A stretch of 64,000 nucleotides of DNA from JAXMCK01 sp046349395 (GCA_046349395.1 JAXMCK010000006.1:496001-560000); one strand, 5' to 3'. Numbered from the stretch's first letter, positions 24,956 to 34,216 are shown. Program-made: numbers and translations. Notes: a model not told the origin generated them from the sequence alone.

Positions 24956-26515
24956 TCAGGGATGGAAGTGCTGCGCCGGCATGATCGCCGGTGAGCCCGG
25001 CAGGGCCGGACGGAAGCCCATGCGGGCCAGCACGTCGCGCTCGAGGTCGACGCCGGGTGCGATCTCGACCAGCGCCACACCTTCGGGGGCGAGGCGGAAG
25101 ACGGCGCGCTCGGTGACGTAGAGCACCTCCTGGCCGACCTTGCGGGCATAGTCGGCGGAGAAGGTGATCTCGCGGACGGCGGGGACCAGCTTCTGCACCT
25201 CGCCCTGGCGGCGGATCGTCAGCCTGCCGCCGCCGAGGTCGAGGTCGGTGCCCTTGGCGTCGAAGGTGCCGCAGAAGACGACCTTGCGCGCGTTCTGGGC
25301 GATGTCGACGAAGCCGCCGGGGCCGACGACCTTGGTGCCGAGGCGGGAGACGTTGACGTTGCCGTTGGCGTCGAGCTCGCCCATGCCGAGGAAGGCGACG
25401 TCGATACCGCCGCCCGAATAGAAGTCGAACTGGCGGGTCGAAGGCACGATCGCTTCCGGGAAGCGTGCGGCACCGAACATCTCGCCGTCGAGCAACTCGC
25501 CATTGTGGATGCCCTGCTCGACCGTGATCCAAAGCGTGTCGAGCCGGCCGCGCGTGCCGAGGACACCCGGGATGGCACCCGGGATGCCGAAGCCGAAATT
25601 GACCGAGGCGCCCGACGGCACCTCGTCGGCGGCACGCCGGGCGATGACCGCGCGGACGCTGAAGGCCGGCGGCGGGGGGATGGGTCGCTCGGGCGGGGAG
25701 CCGGCCTCGCCGCTGATCGCGGGATCGAAGCGGCCGAGATAGGTCTGCGGCTGGTCGGGGGCGGCGACGAGATGGTCGATCAGGATGCCCGGAAGGGCGA
25801 CCTGGCGGGCCGGCAGCGAGCCGCGGCCGACGATCTCGGACACTTGGGCGAACACCTTGCCGCCGCAGGCGTGGCCGGCCATGGCAACGGCGACGGCATC
25901 GAGGTCGGCCGCCTCGTGGACGAGGCTGACATTGCCGGCGGTGTCGCCGAGGCTGCCGCGGACGATGGCGGCATCGAGGCGGATCGGTTTGTAGCGGAGC
26001 CATTCCTCGCCGCCGATGGTGACGAGCTCGGTCAGGCAGTCCTTCGCGCGGCTGTTGCAGGCGCCGCCGCCGTAGCGGGGGTCGGCGAAGGTGCCGAGAC
26101 CCACATGAGTGAGAAGGCCGGGGCGGCCAGCACCGATCTCGCGCATGAGCAGCATGATGGAGCCGGCCGGCAGGGTGTAGGCCTCGATCGCCTCGGATTC
26201 GGCGAGTGCCTGCATGCGCGGCGACCAGGTCCAGTGGCCGCCGATCACCTTGGATACCAGGCCCTCGTGGGCGAAGCGGTTGAGACCACGCTCCTTGCCA
26301 TCGCCGATGCCCAGAGCATGGACGATGGTGAGGCCGCGGGGGTGGCCCGTGCGCTTGAACCGCTCCTCGATCGCGCCATGAATGACGTCGGCCTCGATCA
26401 GCCCGCCGCCCGAGCCGGTGAGGGCCACCGTGCTGCCGTCGGCGATCGCCTCGGCCGCCTCGGCGGCGGTGATGAGCTTGCCCATGTGCTTGACCGGAAC
26501 CTGGAAACGGGTCAT
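24956..26515 (-). CDS. family I CoA-transferase, fused alpha-beta type
   Basis: 519 aa. The N-terminal half (ITAAEAAEAIADGSTVALTGSGGGLIEADVIHGAIEERF) and C-terminal half (SGASVNFGFGIPGAIPGV, VEQGIHNGELLDGEMFGAARFPEAI) match fused acetate/propionate-type CoA-transferases. The glutamate of the VEQG motif is the likely covalent CoA carrier. It transfers CoA between short acids. The start at 26515 lies only about 7 bases from the predicted transcription start, and neither it nor MGKLITAAEA at 26485 has a clear Shine-Dalgarno; the shorter form matches usual family starts. Confidence 0.87.
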   Translation of the reverse strand: MTRFQVPVKHMGKLITAAEAAEAIADGSTVALTGSGGGLIEADVIHGAIEERFKRTGHPRGLTIVHALGIGDGKERGLNRFAHEGLVSKVIGGHWTWSPRMQALAESEAIEAYTLPAGSIMLLMREIGAGRPGLLTHVGLGTFADPRYGGGACNSRAKDCLTELVTIGGEEWLRYKPIRLDAAIVRGSLGDTAGNVSLVHEAADLDAVAVAMAGHACGGKVFAQVSEIVGRGSLPARQVALPGILIDHLVAAPDQPQTYLGRFDPAISGEAGSPPERPIPPPPAFSVRAVIARRAADEVPSGASVNFGFGIPGAIPGVLGTRGRLDTLWITVEQGIHNGELLDGEMFGAARFPEAIVPSTRQFDFYSGGGIDVAFLGMGELDANGNVNVSRLGTKVVGPGGFVDIAQNARKVVFCGTFDAKGTDLDLGGGRLTIRRQGEVQKLVPAVREITFSADYARKVGQEVLYVTERAVFRLAPEGVALVEIAPGVDLERDVLARMGFRPALPGSPAIMPAQHFHP

Positions 26516-26518
26516 CTA

Positions 26519-26535
26519 GTGAACTATCCAGTTAC
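26519..26535. promoter_or_regulatory. operator-like site shared with 35342-35358
   Basis: GTGAACTATCCAGTTAC; the same 17 bp with a single change occurs before the sugar-ABC operon at 35342-35358. Imperfect dyad with half-sites AACTATC and GTTACAT separated by CA. It overlaps the -10 of the CoA-transferase promoter. Confidence 0.6.
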
Positions 26536-26557
26536 ATACTTGCGGGCCGTCGGTCAA
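26529..26557 (-). promoter_or_regulatory. probable promoter of the CoA-transferase-GMC operon
   Basis: On the minus strand TTGACC (complement of 26552-26557), 17 bases, then TAACTG (complement of 26529-26534). Confidence 0.55.
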
Positions 26558-26574
26558 GGCCGGGAGCAGCGGGA

Positions 26575-27723
26575 ATGCTGAGCGAGGAGCAGGTCCAGGT
26601 CCGCGACACGGTGCGCCGCTTCGCCGACGAGGCGATCCGTCCTCTCGCCGGCGAGCTGGACGAGAGCGAGCGGTTTCCGGAGGAGATCTACCGCGAGATG
26701 GCGGCACTCGGGCTGTTCGGCATCGGGGTGCCGGCGGAACTCGGCGGGGCCGGCATGGACACCCAGGCCTATGCGCTCGTGATGGAGGAGCTGTCGCGGG
26801 GTTACGCCTCGGTCGCCGACCAGTGCGGGCTCGTCGAGCTGATCGGGACGCTGCTGGTGCGCTACGGCACCGATGCGCAGCGCGAGCGTTATCTGGGCCC
26901 GACGCTCAGGGCCGAGCGGCGCTGCGCCTATGCGATCACGGAGGCGGAAGCCGGCTCGGACGTGTCGGGGATCAGGACGACGGCGACGAAGACGCCCGGC
27001 GGCTGGCGGCTCGACGGCGGGAAGCTCTGGATCCACAACGCGCCGATCTGCGACTTCGCGGTGGTGCTGGCCCGGACCGACAAGGACGCCGGCCATCGCG
27101 GCATGAGCATCTTCATCGTCGACCGCGACCGGCCGGGGTTCTCGGTCGGCAAGCGCGAGCACAAGATGGGGCAGCGGGCCTCGCCGGTAGGGGCGCTGCA
27201 TTTCGACGGGATCGAGCTGCCCGAAGAGGCGCTGCTCGGGCCGCTGAACCGCGGCTTCCATATCATGATGAGCGTGCTGGACAAGGGGCGGGTCGGGATC
27301 GCAGCCCTCGCCGTGGGCATCGCGCAGGCGGGGATGGAGGCGGCGCTGGGGCAGGCGGCGCAGAGGAAGCAGTTCGGGCGGGCGATCCTCGACAATCAGG
27401 GGCTGCAGTGGATGCTTGCCGACATGGCGCAGGGCATTCAGGCGGCACGGCTGCTGACGTGGGACGCGGCGCGGAAGCTGGATGCGGGCGACCCGGCGAC
27501 GACGATGGCCTGCTCGATGGCGAAGTGCACGGCGGGCGACGTGGCGGTGCGGGAGACGGCGAACGCCGTGCAGGTCTTCGGCGGGACGGGCTACATCAAG
27601 GGCTTCGAGGTGGAGCGGCTCTACCGCGACGCCAAGATCTGCCAGATCTACGAGGGCACCAACCAGATCCAGCGCACGATCATCGCGCGCGAACTGATCA
27701 AGGCGGCCGGAGTGGGGGTATGA
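26575..27723 (+). CDS. acyl-CoA dehydrogenase
   Basis: 382 aa FAD flavoprotein. N-terminal helical domain (LSEEQVQVRDTVRRFADEAIRPL), signature AYAITEAEAGSDVSGIRTTA, second signature QRKQFGRAILDNQGLQWMLADM and the catalytic glutamate region YEGTNQIQRTIIAREL. It makes a trans-2-enoyl-CoA and passes electrons to ETF. The start is divergent from the CoA-transferase with the shared operator-like site between them. The SDR gene starts at its stop (ATGA). Confidence 0.92.
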   Translation: MLSEEQVQVRDTVRRFADEAIRPLAGELDESERFPEEIYREMAALGLFGIGVPAELGGAGMDTQAYALVMEELSRGYASVADQCGLVELIGTLLVRYGTDAQRERYLGPTLRAERRCAYAITEAEAGSDVSGIRTTATKTPGGWRLDGGKLWIHNAPICDFAVVLARTDKDAGHRGMSIFIVDRDRPGFSVGKREHKMGQRASPVGALHFDGIELPEEALLGPLNRGFHIMMSVLDKGRVGIAALAVGIAQAGMEAALGQAAQRKQFGRAILDNQGLQWMLADMAQGIQAARLLTWDAARKLDAGDPATTMACSMAKCTAGDVAVRETANAVQVFGGTGYIKGFEVERLYRDAKICQIYEGTNQIQRTIIARELIKAAGVGV

Positions 27724-28490
27724 GCAACGGACCGGTGGCACTGGTCACGGGCGGTGGGCGCGGGATCGGAAGGGCCGCGGCCGTGGCCCTGGCGGCGCGC
27801 GGCTTCGACGTCGTGATCCTGGAGCGCAGCGCCAACGAGGACACCTCGGTGACGAGTGCCGCCGTCGTCGGCGAGGGGCAGCGGGCGGCGGCGGTGTTCG
27901 GCGACATCGCCAAGGTCGAGGAGCACCGGCGGATCCTGGGCGATGCCTGGGCGGCGTTCGGGCGGGTCGATACGCTTGTCAACAATGCCGGGGTGTCGGT
28001 GATGAGCCGGGGCGACCTGCTCGACGTCAGCATCGAGAGCTACGACCGCTGCCAGGCGGTGAACACGCGGGGTAGCTTCTTTCTCACCCAGGCCTTCGCG
28101 AAGCGGCTGCTTGCAGAAGCACGGAGCGAGTGGCCGCGCTCGATCGTGTTCGTGACCTCGTCGAACGCGCAGATGATCTCGGTCAACCGTGGTGAATACT
28201 GCGTGTCGAAGGCGGGGGCCTCGATGGTTGCCCGGCTGTTCGCGACGCGGCTCGCGGGTGAGGGGATCGGCGTCTACGAGGTACGGCCGGGGATCATCCG
28301 CACCGAGATGACCGAGCCCTCCAAGGAGCGCTACGACAGGTTCTTCGCCGAGGGTGGGGCACCGGTGCCGCGCTGGGGCGAGGCCGACGAGGTCGGACGC
28401 TGCATCGCCACGATGGCGGCAGGCGACCTGCCCTACACGGTCGGGCAGTGCGTCATGGTCGACGGCGGACTGAGCCTGCCGCGGTTCTGA
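27720..28490 (+). CDS. short-chain dehydrogenase/reductase
   Basis: 256 aa classical SDR. Cofactor motif TGGGRGIG, NNAG motif and the S-Y-K triad (S in VFVTSSNAQM, YCVSK) are intact. It reduces or oxidises a carbonyl/hydroxyl with NAD(P)(H). It is translationally coupled to the acyl-CoA dehydrogenase (4-base overlap), suggesting both handle the same acid or polyol-derived intermediate. Confidence 0.9.
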   Translation: MSNGPVALVTGGGRGIGRAAAVALAARGFDVVILERSANEDTSVTSAAVVGEGQRAAAVFGDIAKVEEHRRILGDAWAAFGRVDTLVNNAGVSVMSRGDLLDVSIESYDRCQAVNTRGSFFLTQAFAKRLLAEARSEWPRSIVFVTSSNAQMISVNRGEYCVSKAGASMVARLFATRLAGEGIGVYEVRPGIIRTEMTEPSKERYDRFFAEGGAPVPRWGEADEVGRCIATMAAGDLPYTVGQCVMVDGGLSLPRF

Positions 28491-28502
28491 AGGAGCCGGT
28501 CG

Positions 28503-29120
28503 CTGCCGCTGCAGAATCGGGTGTGGCCGACGGGCGAGATCGTCGCCGAGGCTGCGCGCGGCACGATGATGGGCAATCGTGGCGGGTGCTTTCATGATGC
28601 CGAGCAGAAGCTGACCGCCCGGCGCTGGACCTCGCGACGGTGGATCTGCTGCCGGCTGGAGTTCAAGGGCTGGTATCGGCCGGTGATGCAGCCGAGGCGG
28701 TACACGGAGCTGTTCTTTCTCGACGAGGCGACGGCTCTGGCCGTAGGGCACCGGCCGTGCGCGATGTGCCGGCACGAGGATTATGTGGGCTTCGCCGGCG
28801 CATGGGCACGGGCGAACGGGCTCGCGGCTGCGCCGAGTGCCGATGCGATGGACCGGCTGCTCCACGAGGAGCGGGTCGAGAGTAGGACGAAGGAGCAGAA
28901 GCGGCGGCCGACAGTGCTCGCGGAGCTTCCGGTCGGGTCCGCGGTGCAGGTCGGTAAAGACGTGGTCGTGCGAGCGGGAACCGGCTGGCGGCTCTGGAAC
29001 AGCGGCGGATACCGGTCAGCCGAAGTGCCCGCTCACGGTCTGCTATTTACGCCACCTTCGATCGTCGCGGTGCTGCGGGCGGGGTACCGACCGCAGTTCC
29101 ACCCTTCAGCGGATGGCTAG
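28503..29120 (+). CDS. conserved hypothetical protein, probable CTG start
   Basis: About 205 aa. I recall similar alphaproteobacterial proteins of unknown function with the pattern NRV-P-GEIVA...RGTMMGNRGG, RRWICCRLEFKG and YTELFFLDEATALAVGHRPCAMCR; the paired cysteines of CAMC are notable. AGGAG (28491-28495) lies seven bases before a CTG at 28503, giving the N-terminus LPLQNRVWPTGEIVA expected for the family. The GTG at 28521 is the conventional alternative. An in-frame stop at 28488 excludes any earlier start. Its 3' end overlaps the convergent epimerase gene by 15 bases. Confidence 0.65.
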   Translation: MPLQNRVWPTGEIVAEAARGTMMGNRGGCFHDAEQKLTARRWTSRRWICCRLEFKGWYRPVMQPRRYTELFFLDEATALAVGHRPCAMCRHEDYVGFAGAWARANGLAAAPSADAMDRLLHEERVESRTKEQKRRPTVLAELPVGSAVQVGKDVVVRAGTGWRLWNSGGYRSAEVPAHGLLFTPPSIVAVLRAGYRPQFHPSADG

Positions 29121-29930
29121 GAAGCGCTCGGCGCAGATGCGGATGGTCTCGGCGGGGTCGCGGCGGCCCCAGTCGGTGGAGAAGATCTCGACCTCGATCG
29201 GGCCGTCGTAACCGGCGGCGGTGACGAGGCGGTCCAGGGCGGCGAGGTCGATGACGCCGTCGCCCATCATGCCGCGGTCGTTCAGCATGTCGCGGGTGGG
29301 GATCAGCCAGTCGCAGATCTGCCAGCCCAGGAGGCGGTCGGGCCGGGCGCGCTTCAGGTCGCGTTCGAGATCAGGGTCCCACCAGACGTGGTAGGCATCC
29401 ACGATGACGCCGACGTCCGGGGCGATGGCGTCGCAGACGTCCAGTGCTGAGGCCAGCGTGCTGATGCAGGAGCGGTCGGCGGCGTACATCGGGTGCAGCG
29501 GCTCGACGGCGAGGCGAAGCCCAGTGCCGGCCGCGTGCGCGTGCAGGCGGCGGAGCATGGTGACGACCTGGTCGCGGGCGTGGGCCAGGCTCTTCGAGCC
29601 CTCGGGCAGGCCGCCGACGACGAAGCAGAGGACTGGGGCACCGAGGCCGACGGCCTCGTCGACGGCACGGCGATTGTCGTCGTAGACGGCCGCCTCCTGG
29701 GCGGAGTCATGGTGGACGAGGAAGCCGCCGCGACAGAGGCTCGTGACCTGCAGGCCGGCGTCGGCGATCTGGCGCCGTGCGGTCTCGGGCGGGGTGGCGA
29801 CGAGGTCGCGCCGCCAGGGGGCGATGCCGCCCAGGCCCCGCTTCGCGCAGGCATCGGCGATGGCCCCGAGCTCCCATTGGAAGCCCAGGGTTGCCGTGTT
29901 CATCGAGAAGGACGCGAGATCCGGTCGCAT
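29106..29930 (-). CDS. sugar phosphate isomerase/epimerase (AP endonuclease 2 fold)
   Basis: 274 aa TIM barrel of the xylose-isomerase-like family. Metal and substrate residues are suggested by AVEPLHPM (E), DAYHVWWDPDL (D, H), GWQICDW and IEVEIFS (E). Such enzymes epimerise or isomerise sugars or keto-sugars and often travel with ABC importers and dehydrogenases, as here. The start at MRPDLASFSMNTATL is used; MNTATLGFQ at 29903 is possible and would leave more leader after the operator-like site at 29937-29958. Divergent from the TetR gene. Confidence 0.83.
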   Translation of the reverse strand: MRPDLASFSMNTATLGFQWELGAIADACAKRGLGGIAPWRRDLVATPPETARRQIADAGLQVTSLCRGGFLVHHDSAQEAAVYDDNRRAVDEAVGLGAPVLCFVVGGLPEGSKSLAHARDQVVTMLRRLHAHAAGTGLRLAVEPLHPMYAADRSCISTLASALDVCDAIAPDVGVIVDAYHVWWDPDLERDLKRARPDRLLGWQICDWLIPTRDMLNDRGMMGDGVIDLAALDRLVTAAGYDGPIEVEIFSTDWGRRDPAETIRICAERFLAIR

Positions 29931-29936
29931 CGAGCC

Positions 29937-29958
29937 AAAGTAACCATACGGATACTTT
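29937..29958. promoter_or_regulatory. operator-like palindrome between epimerase and tetR
   Basis: AAAGTAACC and GGATACTTT arms (one mismatch) around the 4-nt centre ATAC. Half-site AAGTAAC and spacing match the palindrome at the DUF993 promoter (AAGTAAC, 6 nt, GTTACTT). Its position between tetR and the divergent epimerase suggests autoregulation. Confidence 0.6.
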
Positions 29959-30020
29959 TCGCAAGACCGCGGCGCCACCCTCGGCTACGCTTCGGGCATA
30001 GCGAGGCAAGCGGAACGGCG

Positions 30021-30710
30021 ATGGCGTCAGCAGTTCGCAAGCGCGAGGAAGCCGAGCCGGCAGCATCCGGGCAGAACCGGACGGAAGCTGCCCGGCCGCG
30101 GGATCCGCAGGCGACTCAGGCCCGGATCCTGGCGGCGGCCAAGGCGGAGTTCGCCAAGAAGGGGCTCGCCGGGGCGCGGGTCGATGCGATCGCGGCCAAG
30201 GCCAAGATCAACAAGCGGATGATCTACCACTACTTCCACAGCAAGGACGACCTGTTCCTGGCCGTGCTGGAAGAAGCCTACGGAGATATCCGCGCCGCCG
30301 AGCGGAAGCTCGACCTCGAAAACCTGGACGCCGAGGCGGCGATAGCCAAGCTCGCGACTTTCACTTGGACCTACTACCTCAAGAACCCCGAGTTCCTGCG
30401 GCTGATCAATTCCGAGAACCTGCACAAGGCGGCGCATCTCAAGCGCAGCCAGAAGATCAAGGAGATGCACTCGCCGTTCGTCGAGTTGATCCAGGGTATC
30501 CTGGAGCGCGGCGTCGCGGAGGGAAAGTTCAGGCCGGGACTCGATGCCGATCAGGTCTATATCTCGATGGCGGCGCTGGGATATTACTACCTGACGAACC
30601 GCTACACGTTGTCGGTCGTCTACGGCGTCGATCTCGGCACGAAGGACGCCCTAGAGAAGCGCCTGGCCGTCATCGTGGACACCGTGCTGTCCTACCTGCG
30701 CAAGGGCTGA
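30021..30710 (+). CDS. TetR-family transcriptional regulator
   Basis: 229 aa. A 30-residue charged N-terminal extension precedes the TetR helix-turn-helix (about 31-85: ARILAAAKAEFAKKGLAGARVDAIAAKAKINKRMIYHYFHSKDDLF). The C-terminal ligand domain includes YYLKNPEFLRLINSENLHKAAHL. It probably represses the divergent epimerase and itself through the 29937-29958 palindrome. Similar half-sites elsewhere in the window suggest a wider local regulon, which is an inference. It converges on the sugar ABC operon with 4 bases between stops. Confidence 0.88.
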   Translation: MASAVRKREEAEPAASGQNRTEAARPRDPQATQARILAAAKAEFAKKGLAGARVDAIAAKAKINKRMIYHYFHSKDDLFLAVLEEAYGDIRAAERKLDLENLDAEAAIAKLATFTWTYYLKNPEFLRLINSENLHKAAHLKRSQKIKEMHSPFVELIQGILERGVAEGKFRPGLDADQVYISMAALGYYYLTNRYTLSVVYGVDLGTKDALEKRLAVIVDTVLSYLRKG

Positions 30711-30714
30711 CGGC

Positions 30715-31665
30715 TCACTTCACGACCGGGATCTTGCTGCGGTCGATGGTGACGGCGACGGCCAGGATCAGGACCGCGCCGAAGACGATCTGCTGGGCGA
30801 AGACGTCGACGCCGACGAAGGTCATGCCGATGCGCACGACCGAGACGATGAGGGCACCCACGAGCGTGCGGGCGACGCTGCCGACACCGCCGGTGAGTGC
30901 CGTGCCGCCGACGCAGACGGCGGCGACGGCGGGCAGCAGGAACTCGTTGGCGAGGCTGGGCGAGCCGCTGGCGAGGCGTGCTGCCAGGATCACGCCGGCG
31001 AGGGCGGCGAGCGTGCCGGAGATGACGAGAGCCAGCACCTTGACCTGACCGACACGGATGCCGGCGGCCAGGGCAGCGGCCTCGCCCGCACCGACGGCGA
31101 TGCTGCGGCGGCCGAAGGTCGTGTAGCGCTCGATGAACAGGCAAATGACAAGGACCAGGAGCGCGATGACGATGGCGTTCGGCAGGCCCAGCGTCTCGCC
31201 CGTGATCCAGGCGAAGGTGGTGGCGCGCTGGGTCGGGTCCATCGGCACCGAGCGGGTGCCGGAGAAGATCAGTGCTGCGGCACTGGCGATGCCGCTGACG
31301 GCCAGCGTGGCGATGAAGGAGGGGATGCGCAGCCGGACATAGGCGAGGCCGCTGACGAGGCCGCAGAAGGCGCCGACGGCCAGTGCGAGGGGGACGCACC
31401 AGATGCCGAGCGTGGGCAGGGTGACGGCCATGACGACGCTGGCGAGCGAGGCCACGGACTGCACCGAGAGGTCGATGCCGCCGAGGATGACGATGAAGGT
31501 GATACCGGCCGCCATGATGAAGAGGGTGGCGGTGTCGGCGGCGAGGAGGACCAGCGTCGAAGGTTCGAGGAAGCCCGGGGCGGCGGCACCGACGACGAGA
31601 GTGAGAACGATGAGCGTGACGAGCGGTGCGTAGGCGCGCAGGAGATCAGCGTCGAGGCGGGGCAT
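30715..31665 (-). CDS. ribose-type ABC permease (second subunit)
   Basis: 316 aa membrane protein of the RbsC/BPD_transp_2 family; the signature ITFIVILGGIDLSVQSV is near the N-terminus, GAGEAAALAAGIRVGQVK in the middle loop and VGGTALTGGVGSV towards the end. About 8-10 helices. Last gene of a four-gene importer operon (binding protein, permease, double ATPase, permease); 8 bases separate it from the ATPase stop. Confidence 0.88.
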   Translation of the reverse strand: MPRLDADLLRAYAPLVTLIVLTLVVGAAAPGFLEPSTLVLLAADTATLFIMAAGITFIVILGGIDLSVQSVASLASVVMAVTLPTLGIWCVPLALAVGAFCGLVSGLAYVRLRIPSFIATLAVSGIASAAALIFSGTRSVPMDPTQRATTFAWITGETLGLPNAIVIALLVLVICLFIERYTTFGRRSIAVGAGEAAALAAGIRVGQVKVLALVISGTLAALAGVILAARLASGSPSLANEFLLPAVAAVCVGGTALTGGVGSVARTLVGALIVSVVRIGMTFVGVDVFAQQIVFGAVLILAVAVTIDRSKIPVVK

Positions 31666-31673
31666 CGGCCGGC

Positions 31674-33188
31674 TCAGACCATGTGCTCGATCAGGGCAAG
31701 CTGGTCGGGCTTGCCGCCGGCCGGGGCCTCGAAGCGGCCGGTGACCGCACCGTCGCGCATGACGATGATGTTGTGCGCGAGCCCGATCGTCTCCTCCAGC
31801 GTGTCGGCGGTCAGGAGTACCGCCACACCCTGCTCGGTGACGTCGCGGACGAGCTCGTAGACCTCCTCCTTGGCGCCGACGTCGAGGCCGCGGGTCGGGT
31901 GGTCGAGGATCATGATCCGGGCCCCGGCCTGGATCCACTTCGCCAGCACGACCTTCTGCTGGTTGCCGCCGCTGAGGTTGGCGCAGGGCAGCGAGGGGTT
32001 GGGCGGGCGAATGGACAGGCGCTGGACCCAGTGGCGGGCGCGCTCGCCCTCGGCACCGCCGAGGATGACGCCCCACTTCGCCAGCCGGTCGAGCGAGGGC
32101 AGGCTGATGTTGGCGGCCATCGTCATCGGCATGACGAGGCCCTCGACGCGGCGCTCCTGCGGGACGTAGCCGATGCCGAGTGCCACGGCCTCGGTGGCGG
32201 TACGCAGGGCGGCGGGCTTGCCGAAGACCTCGATGCGGCCGCTGTCGTACGGGGCGAGGCCGCCCAGCGTGCGCGAGAGCGTCTCGCGGCCGGAGCCGAT
32301 CACGCCGGCGACGCCCAGCACCTCGCCCGCGTGCAGGCGGAAGCTGACGTCGCGATAGGCGCCGGAGACGCCCAGACCCTCGGCCGCGAGAACCACCTCG
32401 GGCTTCGGCGCCCTCTGCCGGGTCTCGCGGTAGTAGCCGGCGTCGCGGGTGCGTCCGACCATCAGTTCGTGCAGATGGTGGGTGGTGGCCTCGGCCGCCG
32501 GCATGTCGGCGACGACGATGCCGTCCTTCATGACGTAGACGCGGTCGGACAGCTCAAGGATCTCGTCGAGCCGGTGCGAGACGAAAACGAACGAGGCGCG
32601 CGAGCGCAGCTCCCGCACGCGGGCAAAGAGGATGTCGATCTCGGCCCGTTCCAGCACCGAGGTCGGCTCGTCGAGGAAGATGACGAGGTGGCCCTCGATC
32701 TCCTCCTCGAGCCGCAGCACCTTGGCCAGCTCGACCATCTGCCGGTCGGCGAAGGAGAGGGATTCCGTGCGGGTGCGCGGGTCGATGTCGAGGCGGACCT
32801 TGGCCAGCTGCTGACGGGCGGCGGCCCACATGTCGTTCCAGCGGATGACGCCGCCGGAGAGGAAGGGCGCCTCCTGGCCCAGGAAGATGTTCTCGGCGAC
32901 GGAGATGTTGGGCAGCAGCGACTGCTCCTGGTGGACCATGCCGATGCCGGCCTTGGCCGCGTCGACCGGGCTGCGCAGCACCACAGGCTTGCCGTCGTGC
33001 CGGATGGTGCCGCTGTCGGCCTGATAGACGCCGGACAGGATCTTCATCAGCGTGGACTTGCCGGCACCGTTCTCGCCGACGAGGCCCACGACCTCGCCGC
33101 GGGCGATGTCTATCGAGACGTCTTTGAGCGCCTGGACCTGGCCGAAGCGCTTGTCGACGTGCTCGAGGCTGAGGACTGTCTCGCTCAT
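31674..33188 (-). CDS. ribose-type ABC transporter double ATPase
   Basis: 504 aa RbsA-like protein with two nucleotide-binding domains. Domain 1 has Walker A GENGAGKST, Walker B VIFLDEPTS and a weak signature LSFADRQ. Domain 2 has a degenerate Walker A (GVIGSGRET), the canonical signature LSGGNQQK and Walker B IMILDHPTRG, in which His replaces the catalytic Glu. RbsA-type proteins normally have a weakened second domain, but the His substitution is distinctive. Overlaps the upstream permease stop (ATGA). Confidence 0.9.
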   Translation of the reverse strand: MSETVLSLEHVDKRFGQVQALKDVSIDIARGEVVGLVGENGAGKSTLMKILSGVYQADSGTIRHDGKPVVLRSPVDAAKAGIGMVHQEQSLLPNISVAENIFLGQEAPFLSGGVIRWNDMWAAARQQLAKVRLDIDPRTRTESLSFADRQMVELAKVLRLEEEIEGHLVIFLDEPTSVLERAEIDILFARVRELRSRASFVFVSHRLDEILELSDRVYVMKDGIVVADMPAAEATTHHLHELMVGRTRDAGYYRETRQRAPKPEVVLAAEGLGVSGAYRDVSFRLHAGEVLGVAGVIGSGRETLSRTLGGLAPYDSGRIEVFGKPAALRTATEAVALGIGYVPQERRVEGLVMPMTMAANISLPSLDRLAKWGVILGGAEGERARHWVQRLSIRPPNPSLPCANLSGGNQQKVVLAKWIQAGARIMILDHPTRGLDVGAKEEVYELVRDVTEQGVAVLLTADTLEETIGLAHNIIVMRDGAVTGRFEAPAGGKPDQLALIEHMV

Positions 33189-34165
33189 TTCACGATCCGC
33201 AGGCGGGCGCGGTCGAGCGAGAGGGCGACGGCGACGATGATGAGGAGGCCGTTCATCCCGGTCTGCACGTAGGGCGGGATGCCCATGAGCACCATGCCGT
33301 TGGCCAGCACCGACACGAGCAGGACGCCGACGACGCTGTAGAGGATGCCGCCGATGCCGCCGGAGAGGGCGGTACCGCCGACGACGACGGCTGTGATGGT
33401 GGTGAACAGGCGACCCTGGCCGATGAGCGCCTGGCCCTGGCCCAGCTGCGAGGCGGCGAGCGCACCGCCCAGGCCGTAGAACAGGCCGGCGATGGTGAAG
33501 ACGGCGATGCGCACGCGGCCGGTGGGAACACCCGAGAGGCGGGCGATGTCCTCGCCGCCGCCCAGGACGTAGGTCCAGCGGCCGATGCGGGTGTATTCCT
33601 GGATGAACCAGGCGCAGAGCACGGCCGCGGCGGCGACCCAGACCGCCATCGGGATGCCCAGGACGCGGGCCAAGGCCATGTCGCGGTAGATGGGGTCGGT
33701 GATGCGGACGGTGATGCCGCCCAGGATGAGCGTGGCGATGCCGATGCCGGCGAAGCCGATGCCGAGGCTCGCCATGAGCGAGGGGATCTTGAGCTTGACG
33801 TGGACCAGCCCGTTGCAGAAGCCCATGAAGCCGCCGATCAGGATCACGAGCGGGACCACGGCCAGGCCATAGTCGAGGCTGTTGAAGGCATTGGCGACGA
33901 GCAGGCTGGTGATCACGGCGGTCACCGCCATCACACCCTCGACGGACAGGTCGATGCTGCCCATCAGGATGATGAAGGTCATGCCGCAGGCCAGCACCAT
34001 GGGGATGGCGGCGGCCGTGGCCACGCGGACGAGGTTGGCCGGCTGCAGGAAGACAGGTGCCACGACGGCGATGGCGAGGCACATCGCGACCAGCACGATC
34101 AGGGGCACGAAGGGGCGCAGGCGGCCCCAGGTTGTCCCGGGCGCCGAAGCGACGGCGGCGCTCAT
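33185..34165 (-). CDS. ribose-type ABC permease (first subunit)
   Basis: 326 aa RbsC-like membrane protein; MTFIILMGSIDLSVEGVMAVTAVI is the family signature, GGGEDIARLSGVPTGRVR the cytoplasmic coupling loop and VVVGGTALSGGIGGI the later conserved loop. A different sequence from the second permease, so the channel is probably a heterodimer. About 50 bases after the binding protein. Confidence 0.88.
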   Translation of the reverse strand: MSAAVASAPGTTWGRLRPFVPLIVLVAMCLAIAVVAPVFLQPANLVRVATAAAIPMVLACGMTFIILMGSIDLSVEGVMAVTAVITSLLVANAFNSLDYGLAVVPLVILIGGFMGFCNGLVHVKLKIPSLMASLGIGFAGIGIATLILGGITVRITDPIYRDMALARVLGIPMAVWVAAAAVLCAWFIQEYTRIGRWTYVLGGGEDIARLSGVPTGRVRIAVFTIAGLFYGLGGALAASQLGQGQALIGQGRLFTTITAVVVGGTALSGGIGGILYSVVGVLLVSVLANGMVLMGIPPYVQTGMNGLLIIVAVALSLDRARLRIVK

Positions 34166-34216
34166 GCGATGGCTTTCGTGGGCCGGACGCGGGTGACCCC
34201 GCGCCCGGCCGAAAGG

